Shown: in pieces, positions 41,979 to 50,375 of the stretch
Layout of the letters: every line of letters begins with the position of its first letter
Numbering within the stretch: position 1 is the stretch's first letter
Origin: Streptomyces spinoverrucosus
Lineage (GTDB): Bacteria > Actinomycetota > Actinomycetes > Streptomycetales > Streptomycetaceae
Assembly: GCF_015712165.1 (NCBI RefSeq)
Contig: NZ_JADPZX010000003.1
Span: 62,001 to 126,000 of the forward strand
DNA length: 64,000 nt
Direction: 5' to 3'
Program-made: the position numbers and the translations under genes
The notes under the pieces: model-generated
The model's database searches: none
What the model was told of the DNA's origin: nothing
Seen by the model: the letters and a program-made list of their open reading frames with translations, nothing else

Positions 41979-42269
41979 ATGTCGGCGACCGGTCGCGCGC
42001 AGTTCACGCGGGTGTACATGTTCGCGTGGATCGAGGGCAGGCGAAGGGTACGGGAGTTGTCCGCATCGGTCGAGGGTGCGACGTTGGAGGTGGCTGCGGC
42101 TATGGGTGCGAAGGTGCTGGAGCGTTTTCCCGCCGGGGCTCCGCGAGGATCGTGGCCGGCGGAGGAGTACGCCGCCGCACTGCGGGCCGAGGGCGAGCCG
42201 GCGACGGTCGTGATGGACCTGAAGTCGGACGCGTTCCTTGTGGTGGTTCCGGCGCGCGATGAGGACTGA
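41979..42269 (+). CDS. Hypothetical protein (96 aa)
   Basis: The frame encodes a small soluble protein with the order MFAWIEGRRRVRELSASVEG, a helix with GAKVLERFPAGAPRGSWPAEEYAAALRAEG, and a C-terminal strand TVVMDLKSDAFLVVVPA. I do not recognise the family. Codon bias is weaker than in neighbours (more T-ending codons), as in some recently acquired or low-expression genes. ATG 42018 is an alternative start. It follows the MarR gene by 44 bp on the same strand and could be co-transcribed. Confidence 0.5.
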   Translation: MSATGRAQFTRVYMFAWIEGRRRVRELSASVEGATLEVAAAMGAKVLERFPAGAPRGSWPAEEYAAALRAEGEPATVVMDLKSDAFLVVVPARDED

Positions 42270-42604
42270 CCACCTGCTGCCCAATCCGGTGGGGTTTCCT
42301 TTTCACCGCTGTCGTAGGGCAGTTGGGCTTTCCCAAACCAACTCTGCCGCTTTCGGCCTGGAATACCGAGCATTCCGCGCCGTTTTCCGCGGCAGAGGTT
42401 CCGCATGCCTTTCGGCACCTTGATACTCGCCTACTGGGTCCGCGCCCGAACCTCGCGCCGGGCGGCGCCGAGGCGCTCGGGCAGGTGGTCGACCAGTTCT
42501 CGGCTGCCCTCGGCCGCACTCCGCCGCCTCCGGCCGGGACCGGCCGCCGGCGGTCGCCTGTCTGAGCCAGATCTTCGTCGACCACCCCGCAGGCGCCGTT
42601 CGCC

Positions 42605-43636
42605 TCATGAGGCCAGCACGCCGAGATGCGCTCGCCGTGACTCGGCGGTCTGCCCTTGGACCAGCAGGAACATGGCCTCGCGGGCGAGTCGTTGGGCTTT
42701 GCTGGTCAGGGCCATCGAACGCCCGCCGCCGGACACCACCGCCGCCGTGGTCGCCGCGCGCATCACCTCGTACGAGCGCAGCCTGAGCGCCAGCCGCTCG
42801 TCCAGGTGCTCGTTCGGCCCGGCCTCGTCGGCCAGCGTGTAGGCACGGTCGCGGATCTCGGCGAGGCGGGTGCGCAGCGGCCCGGCGGTGTCGTCGTCGA
42901 GGAGGCCGAGGGCGGCCTCGGTGACACCGAAGACCGCGGGGGAGGCGGTCACCGTCTTCGGACGGTCCTCGGCGGCCCACTGCTCAAACGGCGTCCGCAG
43001 CGTCACCGCCTCCTCCGCGAGCCACAGCCCGTCCAGCTCCAGCGACACCGTGCGCGCGGCGGTCAGCGCCGCGAGCCGCATCGGCGGCGAGGCGCGCAGC
43101 CCCGGCTGCTCCCGCGCCTCCGTGAACGCGAACAGCGCCTCGCCGCTGTCGGTCACCCCGGCCAGCAGCATCACGTCGTTGAGCCCCCACCCGGTGTACC
43201 AGGGCACGGTCCCGTCGAACCGCCACCCGCCCCGCTCCCGCACCACACGCACCGGAGTCCGGGGATACGCCCGCAGATGCGCGTATGCCACCCCCGACAG
43301 CAGCTCACCTCGGGCCATCGGGCCCAGCAGCCGCTCCCGCACCGGCGGCGCGCCCTTCACCAGCGTCGCGACCGGCGTGTGGTGCTGCGTCTGCACGAAC
43401 CACGTCGAGCAGCACGCCCCGGACAGGACCTCCGCCGTCTGCCGGACCACCGAGGCGGGCGCGGCCGCACCCCCGAACTCCTCTGGCGCGCCGATGCCCA
43501 GCAGCCCGGACCGCTTGATGGCCGCGATGTGGCCTGCGGGCACCTCGGACTGGTCCACCGTTTCGGCGTTCGGGGCGAGGAGGTCGTCCGCGAGCTGCCG
43601 GGCGCGGGTGACGAGCGGGTGCGGTGTGGTGGTCAT
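42605..43636 (-). CDS. Acyl-CoA dehydrogenase-like flavoprotein
   Basis: The 343-residue protein has the acyl-CoA dehydrogenase fold, slightly short: N-terminal helical domain (PAGHIAAIKRSGLLGIGAPEEFGG), middle beta domain (VPWYTGWGLNDVMLLAGV), and a C-terminal helical bundle truncated relative to the ~380-residue family norm. The C-terminal FAD-contact GGxxxI motif seen in the fragment at 1-440 is absent. It is closer to the flavin-dependent monooxygenase/hydroxylase branch (HpaB/DszC-like) than to beta-oxidation dehydrogenases. It is divergent from the YciI/sigma operon. Substrate unknown. Confidence 0.82.
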   Translation of the reverse strand: MTTTPHPLVTRARQLADDLLAPNAETVDQSEVPAGHIAAIKRSGLLGIGAPEEFGGAAAPASVVRQTAEVLSGACCSTWFVQTQHHTPVATLVKGAPPVRERLLGPMARGELLSGVAYAHLRAYPRTPVRVVRERGGWRFDGTVPWYTGWGLNDVMLLAGVTDSGEALFAFTEAREQPGLRASPPMRLAALTAARTVSLELDGLWLAEEAVTLRTPFEQWAAEDRPKTVTASPAVFGVTEAALGLLDDDTAGPLRTRLAEIRDRAYTLADEAGPNEHLDERLALRLRSYEVMRAATTAAVVSGGGRSMALTSKAQRLAREAMFLLVQGQTAESRRAHLGVLAS

Positions 43637-43710
43637 GGGAAAGATCTTCCGATGTCCTGGCGCGAGGTGTCGATTCCGGCGGACGTCGTTCGTGTAGGAG
43701 GTGAGAGAAG

Positions 43711-43750
43711 CCTCTGGAAACCCTCAGAAACCCTCGGAACCCCTCAGAAC
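43711..43750. promoter_or_regulatory. Four phased 10-bp repeats upstream of the YciI/sigma operon
   Basis: CCTCTGGAAA, CCCTCAGAAA, CCCTCGGAAC and CCCTCAGAAC follow each other exactly every 10 bp, 25 bp before the ATG of the YciI gene and 74 bp from the divergent dehydrogenase start. Helical phasing suggests a cooperative binding site or curved DNA. Confidence 0.5.
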
Positions 43751-43775
43751 AGCCCTCGACGCCCAGGAGGACGTC

Positions 43776-44129
43776 ATGAAGTACTACCTGCTCAGCGTGA
43801 TGCAGCCGGTCGGCGAACCGCCCGCCCCCGAGGTGCTCGCCGAGATCGGGAAGAACCTCGACCGGTTCCACCAGGAGCTGCGCGAGGCCGGCGCCTGGGT
43901 CTTCGCCGGCGGACTGCACGGACCGGAATCGTCCACGGTCCTGCGGCCCCGTGACGGCGACGTCCTGGTCACCGACGGCCCGTACGCCGAGGGCAAGGAG
44001 CACCTCGGCGGGATCTGCCTCGTCAGGGCGCCCGACCTCGACGCGGCCCTCGACTGGGGCCGCAGGGCGGCCCTGGCGACCACTCTGCCGATCGAGGTCC
44101 GCCCGTTCATGGGCGAGGCAGCCGACTGA
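43776..44129 (+). CDS. YciI-family (DGPF-type) protein
   Basis: The 117-residue protein has the YCII fold and the DGP(F/Y)AEGKE signature in [15 protein letters not shown]. The N-terminal [11 protein letters not shown] strand and the PIEVRPFMG end are also typical. DGPF proteins are encoded next to ECF42 sigma factors throughout actinobacteria and are thought to act with them, perhaps as sensors; no enzymatic activity is proven. CAGGAGG lies before ATG 43776. Its TGA overlaps the sigma-factor ATG by one base (TGATG), so translation is coupled. Confidence 0.92.
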   Translation: MKYYLLSVMQPVGEPPAPEVLAEIGKNLDRFHQELREAGAWVFAGGLHGPESSTVLRPRDGDVLVTDGPYAEGKEHLGGICLVRAPDLDAALDWGRRAALATTLPIEVRPFMGEAAD

Positions 44130-45316
44130 TGACGGTGGACGTCGAGGCCGTCTTCCGGGCCGAGTACGGTCGCGCGGTCTCCGTCCTGGTCCGCTTCCTC
44201 GGCGACATCGACCTCGCCGAGGAAGCCGTCCAGGACGCGTTCACGACCGCCGTGCGGCGCTGGCCGGAGACCGGTGTGCCGCCGAGCCCGGCCGGCTGGA
44301 TCATCACCACGGCCCGCAACCGCGCCGTCGACCGGCTGCGCCGGGAGTCCTCCCGCGACGCCCGGCACGCCGAGGCGGCGTTGCTGTACGCCGCCGAGCC
44401 GCCGGCCGAGGAGGGCCCCGTGCGCGACGACCGGCTCCGGCTGATCTTCACCTGCTGCCATCCCGCGCTCGCCCCACAGGCCCGGGTCGCGCTCACCCTG
44501 CGGCTGCTCGCCGGCCTGACCACGGAGCAGATCGCCCGGGCGTTCCTGGTATCGGAGCCGACGATGGCCCAGCGGCTGGTGCGGGCCAAGGCGAAGATCC
44601 GCGACGCGCGCATCCCGTACCGCGTCCCCGGCGACGCCGACCTCCCGGACCGGCTCGGCACCGTCCTCGCCGTCGTCTACCTGATCTTCAACGAGGGGTA
44701 CACCGGCGCGCCCGAGCTGTGCGCGGAGGCCGTACGCCTCGGTCGGCTGCTGGCCGAGCTGATGCCGGACGAGCCCGAAGTCACCGGCCTGCTGGCGCTC
44801 ATGCTGCTCACCGAGTCCCGCAGGCCCGCCCGGCAGGACGCGGCGGGGGAGCTCGTGCCGCTGCCGGAGCAGGACCGCACGCTGTGGGACCGCACGCTGA
44901 TCGCCGAGGGCCAGTCGCTGGTCCGCCGGTGCCTGCGCCGGGGCAGTCCGGGGCCCTACCAGATCCAGGCCGCGATCAACGCCGTGCACAGCGACGCACC
45001 GACCGCCCAGGCCACGGACTGGGGGCAGATCCTCGCCCTGTACGACCAGCTCATGGCCCTCGCGCCCAGCCCGGTGGTGGCGCTGAACCGGGCCGTCGCG
45101 GTCGCCGAGGCCGAAGGCCCGCGCGCCGCCCTCGACCTGGTGGATGCGCTCGACCTCGACGGCTACCACGTCTTCCACGCCGTGCGCGCGGACCTGCTCC
45201 GCCGCCTCGGCCACCCCACCGAGGCCGCACGGGCGTACGAGAGGGCCGTGGCGCTGACCGGGAGCGCGGCGGAGCGCGCCTTCCTGGAACGCCGCCGGGC
45301 CGACCTCACCCGCTGA
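44129..45316 (+). CDS. ECF42-group RNA polymerase sigma factor
   Basis: The 395-residue protein combines sigma region 2 ([38 protein letters not shown]) and region 4 ([36 protein letters not shown]) with a long C-terminal helical extension (~190-395, [29 protein letters not shown], then a TPR-like part). The extension and the adjacent YciI gene define ECF42. No anti-sigma factor is present; the extension may regulate activity. It would direct transcription of a small regulon, possibly its own operon through the repeats at 43711-43750. Confidence 0.93.
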   Translation: MTVDVEAVFRAEYGRAVSVLVRFLGDIDLAEEAVQDAFTTAVRRWPETGVPPSPAGWIITTARNRAVDRLRRESSRDARHAEAALLYAAEPPAEEGPVRDDRLRLIFTCCHPALAPQARVALTLRLLAGLTTEQIARAFLVSEPTMAQRLVRAKAKIRDARIPYRVPGDADLPDRLGTVLAVVYLIFNEGYTGAPELCAEAVRLGRLLAELMPDEPEVTGLLALMLLTESRRPARQDAAGELVPLPEQDRTLWDRTLIAEGQSLVRRCLRRGSPGPYQIQAAINAVHSDAPTAQATDWGQILALYDQLMALAPSPVVALNRAVAVAEAEGPRAALDLVDALDLDGYHVFHAVRADLLRRLGHPTEAARAYERAVALTGSAAERAFLERRRADLTR

Positions 45317-45363
45317 GCCCTGCCCCACCGGCCCGACACGGAGGTCGTGCTTACCCTGGAGGC

Positions 45364-47109
45364 GTGGCTCGTTCCAACGATGAGGTCGCCGCGCTGTTCG
45401 CCGAGTACGCGGACCTGATCTCGATCACCGGAGGAGACGCGTTCCGGGCACGCGTGTACGAGAAGGCCGCCCGGGCGATCGGCGGCCACCACGCCGACGT
45501 GTCGAAGCTCGACGTCAAGGGTCTTCAGGAGATCCCCAACGTCGGCAAGTCGATCGCGGAGAAGATCGTCGAGTACTTCGGCACGGGCCAGGTGTCCGCG
45601 GTCGAGGAGCTTCGGGCGAAGATCCCCGCCGGGGTTCGGCGGCTGACGGCCATCCCCACGCTCGGCCCGAAGAAGGCCATGGCGATCTACCAGGAGCTGG
45701 GCATCTCCTCGATCGAGGAACTGGCCGACGCCATCCACGAGGAACGGCTGCGCGACCTGAAGGGCTTCGGCCCCAAGACGGAGGAGAACATCCTGCACGG
45801 CATCACGCTGCTGCAGTCCTCCGGTGACCGGGTGCTGCTCGACGCCGCGACGGACGTCGCCGAGGGCATCGTCGCCCAGCTGTCGAAGGTGACCGGCTGC
45901 AGGCGGTGCGCGTACGCCGGCTCGCTGCGCCGCGTCCGGGAGACCATCGGGGACATCGACATCCTCGCGGCGGCAGAGGACTCGGAGCCGCTGATGCGGG
46001 CCTTCACCGAACTGCCGGAGACCAGCGAGGTCATCGCGCACGGCACGACCAAGACATCGATCCGCACCACCAAGGGCCTCGCCGTCGACCTGCGGGTCGT
46101 ACCGCCGGACTCCTGGGGAGCGGCGCTGCAGTACTTCACCGGCTCCAAGGCGCACAACATCCGCACCCGGGAACGGGCCGTGCACCAGGGGCTCAAGCTC
46201 TCCGAGTACGGGCTGTTCGACGTCGAGAGCGGCGAGAAGATCGTCTCCGAGACGGAGGAGGACGTCTACGCCCGGCTCGGCCTGCCCTGGATCCCGCCGA
46301 CCCTGCGCGAAGACCGCGGCGAGATCGAGGCGGGGCTGCGCGACGAACTGCCCGAGCTGGTCCAGGAGTCCGACATCCGGGGCGACCTGCACACCCACAC
46401 CGACCTCACCGACGGTCTCGCCCCGCTGGAGGAGATGGTCGCCGCGGCGGCCGAACGCGGCTACGCCTACTACGCCATCACCGACCACGCGCCCAACCTC
46501 TACATGCAGCGCATGACGGACGAGCGGATGCTGGCCCAGCGCGAGCGCGTGAGGGAGCTCGACGAGGAGTACGGGCGGCGCGGCAGGCGCGCCGGGATGC
46601 GGCTGCTGCACGGCGTGGAGCTGAACATCGACCCCGACGGCGGCGTGGACTGGCCGGACGAGTTCCTGGCCGACTTCGACCTGTGCGTGGCCTCGGTGCA
46701 CTCGCACTTCAACCAGGGGCAGGACGCGATGACCCAGCGGTTCCTGCGGGCCTGCGAGAACCCGTACATCAACATCATCGGCCACCCCACCACCCGCATC
46801 ATCGGCAAGCGCCCCGGCGTCGACGCCGACCTCGACGCGCTCTTCGCCGCCTGCGCCCGCACCGGCACGGCCCTGGAGATCAACTCCCACCCCGACCGGC
46901 TCGACCTCAACGACGAGCACATCCTGCGGGCCAAGCGGTACGGGGTGAAGTTCGCCATCGACAGCGACGCCCACTCCACCCTCCACCTGGCCCACCTGCG
47001 CTACGGCGTGGGCACGGCACAGCGGGGCTGGCTCACCAAGGACGACGTGATCAACACCTGGCCACTGACCCGCCTGCGGCGCTTCCTGCGCAAGGGGCGG
47101 ACGGACTAG
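45364..47109 (+). CDS. polX: PolX-type DNA polymerase / 3'-5' exonuclease
   Basis: The 581-residue protein has PolX order. A helix-hairpin-helix 8-kDa-like domain (~1-140) includes LQEIPNVGKSIAEKIVEYF and IPTLGPKKAMAIYQEL. The nucleotidyltransferase palm has AGSLRRVRETIGDIDIL, where the Asp pair binds metal, and FTGSKAHN. The C-terminal PHP phosphoesterase (~345-575) has DLHTHTDLTDG, DHAPN, HGVELNID, ASVHSH, GHPTTR and DSDAHS metal ligands. It acts in base-excision and gap-filling repair, with exonuclease activity from the PHP domain. GTG 45364 sits one base after GGAGG, an unusually short spacing, but no better in-frame start exists. Confidence 0.94.
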   Translation: MARSNDEVAALFAEYADLISITGGDAFRARVYEKAARAIGGHHADVSKLDVKGLQEIPNVGKSIAEKIVEYFGTGQVSAVEELRAKIPAGVRRLTAIPTLGPKKAMAIYQELGISSIEELADAIHEERLRDLKGFGPKTEENILHGITLLQSSGDRVLLDAATDVAEGIVAQLSKVTGCRRCAYAGSLRRVRETIGDIDILAAAEDSEPLMRAFTELPETSEVIAHGTTKTSIRTTKGLAVDLRVVPPDSWGAALQYFTGSKAHNIRTRERAVHQGLKLSEYGLFDVESGEKIVSETEEDVYARLGLPWIPPTLREDRGEIEAGLRDELPELVQESDIRGDLHTHTDLTDGLAPLEEMVAAAAERGYAYYAITDHAPNLYMQRMTDERMLAQRERVRELDEEYGRRGRRAGMRLLHGVELNIDPDGGVDWPDEFLADFDLCVASVHSHFNQGQDAMTQRFLRACENPYINIIGHPTTRIIGKRPGVDADLDALFAACARTGTALEINSHPDRLDLNDEHILRAKRYGVKFAIDSDAHSTLHLAHLRYGVGTAQRGWLTKDDVINTWPLTRLRRFLRKGRTD

Positions 47110-48000
47110 GTGTGCTGTCCGGGACGTTGGTGACGGGCGACACGCCTTGAGTGGTCCTTGAACGGGGCGAGGGCCTCTGGGTTCGGTGTGGATTGCGGAA
47201 GGCCCGTCCCGTCGAGCAGCGCCCGCGCCGTGTACGCCACCAGGCCGGTGACCCGGCTCTGCTCCCGCCCCGTGAGCGCGTAGGCCGCCTGCCGCCACGC
47301 CAGGCGTCGACACGCACCACGAACCGGTCCCTACCGAGATGGACGCCTCCGAAGGCACGGGCGAGCCGCCGCCGCACGTCCGGCCGGTCCATCAGCCGCT
47401 CAAGTCCCGTACGGCGCGGTGAGAACAGCGCTGCGGTCCGCGGCCGGGAGTCCAGACACAGCCGGGTCGTGACATCCGGGACCTCAAGGGTGCGGGGGAG
47501 CGTGTGCTGGTCGGAGAAGGGGAAGGGGTACGCCGTCCTGGTGCCGAATCCGGGGAGCGCGACCCGGCGAGGGGCGGCCCGCACCGGCGTGGCCGGACCG
47601 GCGATCGTCCAGCGCAGGGCGTCCACGCCATGGTGCTCGCCGGTGCCGAAGAGCAGCGCGACGTCGATGCGCCGGGCTCCGCCGACGTCCCGATGGGCGC
47701 GCTGGGCGAGCAGGTTCGTGAGCCCGGTGCCACGCCCACGCTGAGCACCGCCGTCGCGCCCCGTCCCCGCCCGATCGGCCCCAACGTCACGATGTCATCC
47801 AGGAGTTGGGCGCTGGCGCCGACATCGACGCGATGGATCCCGCGCTCCAGGCAGCCCCGGGCGATCGACGCGTCCGGCGGCTCCACGCACAGCACCACGA
47901 CGGCCACATCACCGAGCGTCCCAACTGCCGACCGAAGCCGTCGGGGTCGATCCGCCCGTCGAGGAGCGCCCTGGCAGAAGCATCCCTGGTCATGCCCCCG
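47106..48000 (-). pseudogene. Decayed saccharopine dehydrogenase-like gene
   Basis: Three or four frames together read a saccharopine dehydrogenase NAD-binding family protein. In order these are ARALLDGRIDPDGFGRQLG; GDVAVVVLCVEPPDASIARG; RGATAVLSVGVAPG, which must shift frame near 47727 to continue LTNLLAQRAHRDVGGARRID; and FSDQHTLPRTLEVPDVTTRL. A further shift near 47299 leads into WRQAAYALTGREQSRVTG. The N-terminal Rossmann motif is missing, and upstream DNA belongs to the chitinase promoter. At least three frameshifts and the truncation mark it as a true pseudogene. The reconstructed end overlaps the polX stop. Confidence 0.8.
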
Positions 48001-48054
48001 GAACACCGCGGGCGTCCCGGAGTGCGCGTCAACTCGTCCGAAATCCCGGACGGT

Positions 48055-48087
48055 TTGACTGGTCTACACCCTTGACTGGTACAGACC
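48055..48087 (+). promoter_or_regulatory. Two 16-bp direct repeats, dre/chitinase-type operator
   Basis: TTGACTGGTCTACACC (48055-48070) and TTGACTGGTACAGACC (48072-48087) lie 17 bp apart, about 93 bp before the chitinase start. Both contain the TGGTnnAnACC core of the 12-bp direct repeats known from Streptomyces chitinase promoters, and the first is close to the DasR consensus ACTGGTCTAGACCA. Control by chitin/GlcNAc through DasR is inferred. Confidence 0.65.
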
Positions 48088-48179
48088 AATGCGGTTGAGT
48101 GTCGGTCCAACCCCCCACCACGGCCGCCCCCACCGTCCCTCCTCTGGGAGCGGCCGTGCACCGCAAAGGAGCTGAACCT

Positions 48180-48896
48180 GTGTCGAGGCGTCGTTTTCGC
48201 ATCTCCGCACTCTTGAGCTCGCTCGCCCTCGCGGGTGCCGCCCTGGCCCTCCAGCCCGCCCCCACCGCGACCGCCGCCGGATTCGTGGTCAGCGAGGCGC
48301 AGTTCAACCAGATGTTCCCGAGCCGGAACTCCTTCTACACGTACAGCGGGCTCACCGCCGCGCTCAGCGCGTACCCCGGCTTCGCCAACACGGGCAGCGA
48401 CACGGTGAAGAAGCAGGAGGCAGCGGCCTTCCTCGCCAATGTCAGCCACGAGACCGGCGGCCTGGTGCACATCGTCGAGCAGAACCAGGCCAACTACCCG
48501 CACTACTGCGACTGGAGCCAGCCGTACGGCTGCCCGGCCGGTCAGTCCGCCTACTACGGCCGCGGCCCCATCCAGCTGAGCTGGAACTTCAACTACAAGG
48601 CCGCGGGCGACGCGCTGGGCCTGAACCTCCTCAACAACCCGTGGATGGTCCAGAACGACGCCTCCGTCGCCTGGAAGACCGGCCTGTGGTACTGGAACAC
48701 CCAGAGCGGCCCCGGCTCCATGACCGGCCACAACGCCATGGTCAACCAGGCCGGCTTCGGGCACACCATCCGCTCCATCAACGGCTCCTTGGAGTGCGAC
48801 GGCAAGAACCCCGCGCAGGTGCAGAGCCGAGTGAACAACTACCAGCGGTTCACGCAGATCCTCGGCGTTTCACCGGGCGGCAACCTCTACTGCTGA
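48180..48896 (+). CDS. Secreted family 19 chitinase (catalytic domain only)
   Basis: The 238-residue precursor has a Sec signal (RRRFRISALLSSLALAGAAL…ATAA). A compact GH19 domain follows: FLANVSHETGGL with the catalytic Glu, a second acid in HIVEQN, the YYGRGPIQLSWNFNY substrate loop, and the PWMVQNDASVAWKTGLWYW helix. It hydrolyses chitin with inversion. No chitin-binding module is present, unlike ChiC/ChiF-type enzymes. GTG 48180 follows AAAGGAG with a spacer of about nine. It is followed 60 bp later by a PI-PLC-like gene. Confidence 0.94.
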   Translation: MSRRRFRISALLSSLALAGAALALQPAPTATAAGFVVSEAQFNQMFPSRNSFYTYSGLTAALSAYPGFANTGSDTVKKQEAAAFLANVSHETGGLVHIVEQNQANYPHYCDWSQPYGCPAGQSAYYGRGPIQLSWNFNYKAAGDALGLNLLNNPWMVQNDASVAWKTGLWYWNTQSGPGSMTGHNAMVNQAGFGHTIRSINGSLECDGKNPAQVQSRVNNYQRFTQILGVSPGGNLYC

Positions 48897-48956
48897 CGCC
48901 GGTTCGCGGGGCATGGTGTCATGCACCTGACTACTAGCCCCTGAAAGGCATTCAGC

Positions 48957-50330
48957 ATGCGTCGCACCCCCCACGCCCTGCTCGCCACGACCGCCGCGCT
49001 GGCCGCCGCGGTCGTGGCGCCCTCGCCCCCGGCCGGGGCCCTGTCCGCGGCCCCGGCCTCCGGCACGTACTACCTGCAGAGCGCCGTCACCGGCCTCAAC
49101 GCGGCCGACAACCAAGGCGCGGTCGAACAGCGCAGACCCAAGGGCAACGAGGACCGCCAGCAGTGGAACCTGCGGCCGAGCGGAACCTCGTACGTCCTCG
49201 AAAGCACCGACGCCGCGGGCAACTGCCTCGGCCGCTCCGGCGACCAGGCGCGGACCGTCGCCTGCACGAGCACCGACGCGGTCTGGGAGATCACGTCCAC
49301 CGGCGCCGACCAGTACACGCTCAAGGCGCCCGGCACCGACCGCCACCTCACGCTCGCCCCCCGCCCCTCCGGCGCCAACTACCCCGCCCAGCTGGCGATC
49401 GGCGCCTCCGGCTCCCTCGCCTCCTGGTACCTCACCCCCGTCACCCCGGCCACCACCCCCATGCCGCCTCAGGGCCAACGCACCCTGGACCAGGTCACGT
49501 TCCTCACCTCGCACAACGCCTACGCCAACGGCGTCGACGGCGGCTTCGCCCCGCCGTTCGTGAACCTCGTCCCGAACCAGTCGCGCGGCATCAACCAGCA
49601 ACTCACCGACGGCGTACGGGGATTCATGCTGGACATCCACCAGACCCCCGACGGCGCGATCCTCTGCCACAACAGCTGCACCCTGGTCAGCAGGCCGGTC
49701 GCCCTGTGGGTCGACCTCCAGCGGATCGTGGACTTCCTCAAGGCCCACCCCGACCAGTTCGTCACCGTCTTCCTGGAGGACTACGTCGACCCGAGCGTCC
49801 TGCGCGCCGAACTCGCCCGCGTGAACGGCCTGGACGACATCCTGTACCGCCCCGACCGGACGGGCGTCCGCCAGAACGGCTGGCCCAAGCTCGCCGACCT
49901 GATCGCCGCCAACGACCGGTTGCTGATCTTCACCGACCACAGCCGGGCCGCCGACCAGTCCGCGGGCCTGACCCGGGACAGCTTCGGCGTGATGTACCAG
50001 CGGGAGTGGACCGTCGAGAACTACTGGTCCATGGGCTCCGGCCTCGGCTCCTCGGACTGGTCCTGCTACAGCCGCTGGTACGACGCGAACACCAACATCC
50101 CGCTGACCCACACCGAGCCCGGCTTCCGCCCGCTGTTCGTGATGAACCACTTCCGCGACGTTCCGATCACCGCCACGGTCCGCACGGACAACACCAAACT
50201 CGCCGACCGCGCCCGCCGCTTCTGCCAGCCGGCCGCCCGCAAGAAGCCCAACTTCCTCGCGGTGGACCACTACGAGCTCGGCGACACCGCGTCGGCGGTG
50301 AACGCCCTGAACACCTACACCTACCCGTAA
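48957..50330 (+). CDS. Secreted PI-PLC X-domain protein with N-terminal lectin-like domain
   Basis: The 457-residue precursor has a signal peptide (HALLATTAALAAAVVAPSPPAGA). A beta-trefoil, ricin-like region (~35-165) is followed by a phosphatidylinositol-specific phospholipase C X domain (~175-457): FLTSHNAYANG with the first catalytic His, GVRGFMLDIHQTPDGAILCHNSC with metal or second His, and FLEDYVD. It probably cleaves phosphoinositides or glycosyl-phosphoinositols outside the cell. It lies between the chitinase and a convergent phosphodiesterase, together a small secreted-hydrolase block, and ends in a strong hairpin. Confidence 0.87.
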   Translation: MRRTPHALLATTAALAAAVVAPSPPAGALSAAPASGTYYLQSAVTGLNAADNQGAVEQRRPKGNEDRQQWNLRPSGTSYVLESTDAAGNCLGRSGDQARTVACTSTDAVWEITSTGADQYTLKAPGTDRHLTLAPRPSGANYPAQLAIGASGSLASWYLTPVTPATTPMPPQGQRTLDQVTFLTSHNAYANGVDGGFAPPFVNLVPNQSRGINQQLTDGVRGFMLDIHQTPDGAILCHNSCTLVSRPVALWVDLQRIVDFLKAHPDQFVTVFLEDYVDPSVLRAELARVNGLDDILYRPDRTGVRQNGWPKLADLIAANDRLLIFTDHSRAADQSAGLTRDSFGVMYQREWTVENYWSMGSGLGSSDWSCYSRWYDANTNIPLTHTEPGFRPLFVMNHFRDVPITATVRTDNTKLADRARRFCQPAARKKPNFLAVDHYELGDTASAVNALNTYTYP

Positions 50331-50333
50331 CGC

Positions 50334-50374
50334 CGACGGGGACGGGCCCCGGTCACCCGGGGCCCGTCCCGTCG
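50334..50374. terminator. Perfect 18-bp hairpin between convergent secreted hydrolases
   Basis: CGACGGGACGGGCCCCGG (50334-50351 plus one) pairs with its full complement ending at 50374 around the loop TCAC (50353-50356). It starts 4 bp after the PI-PLC stop codon and touches the other gene's stop at 50376, so it can serve both transcripts. Confidence 0.9.
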
Positions 50375-50375
50375 T

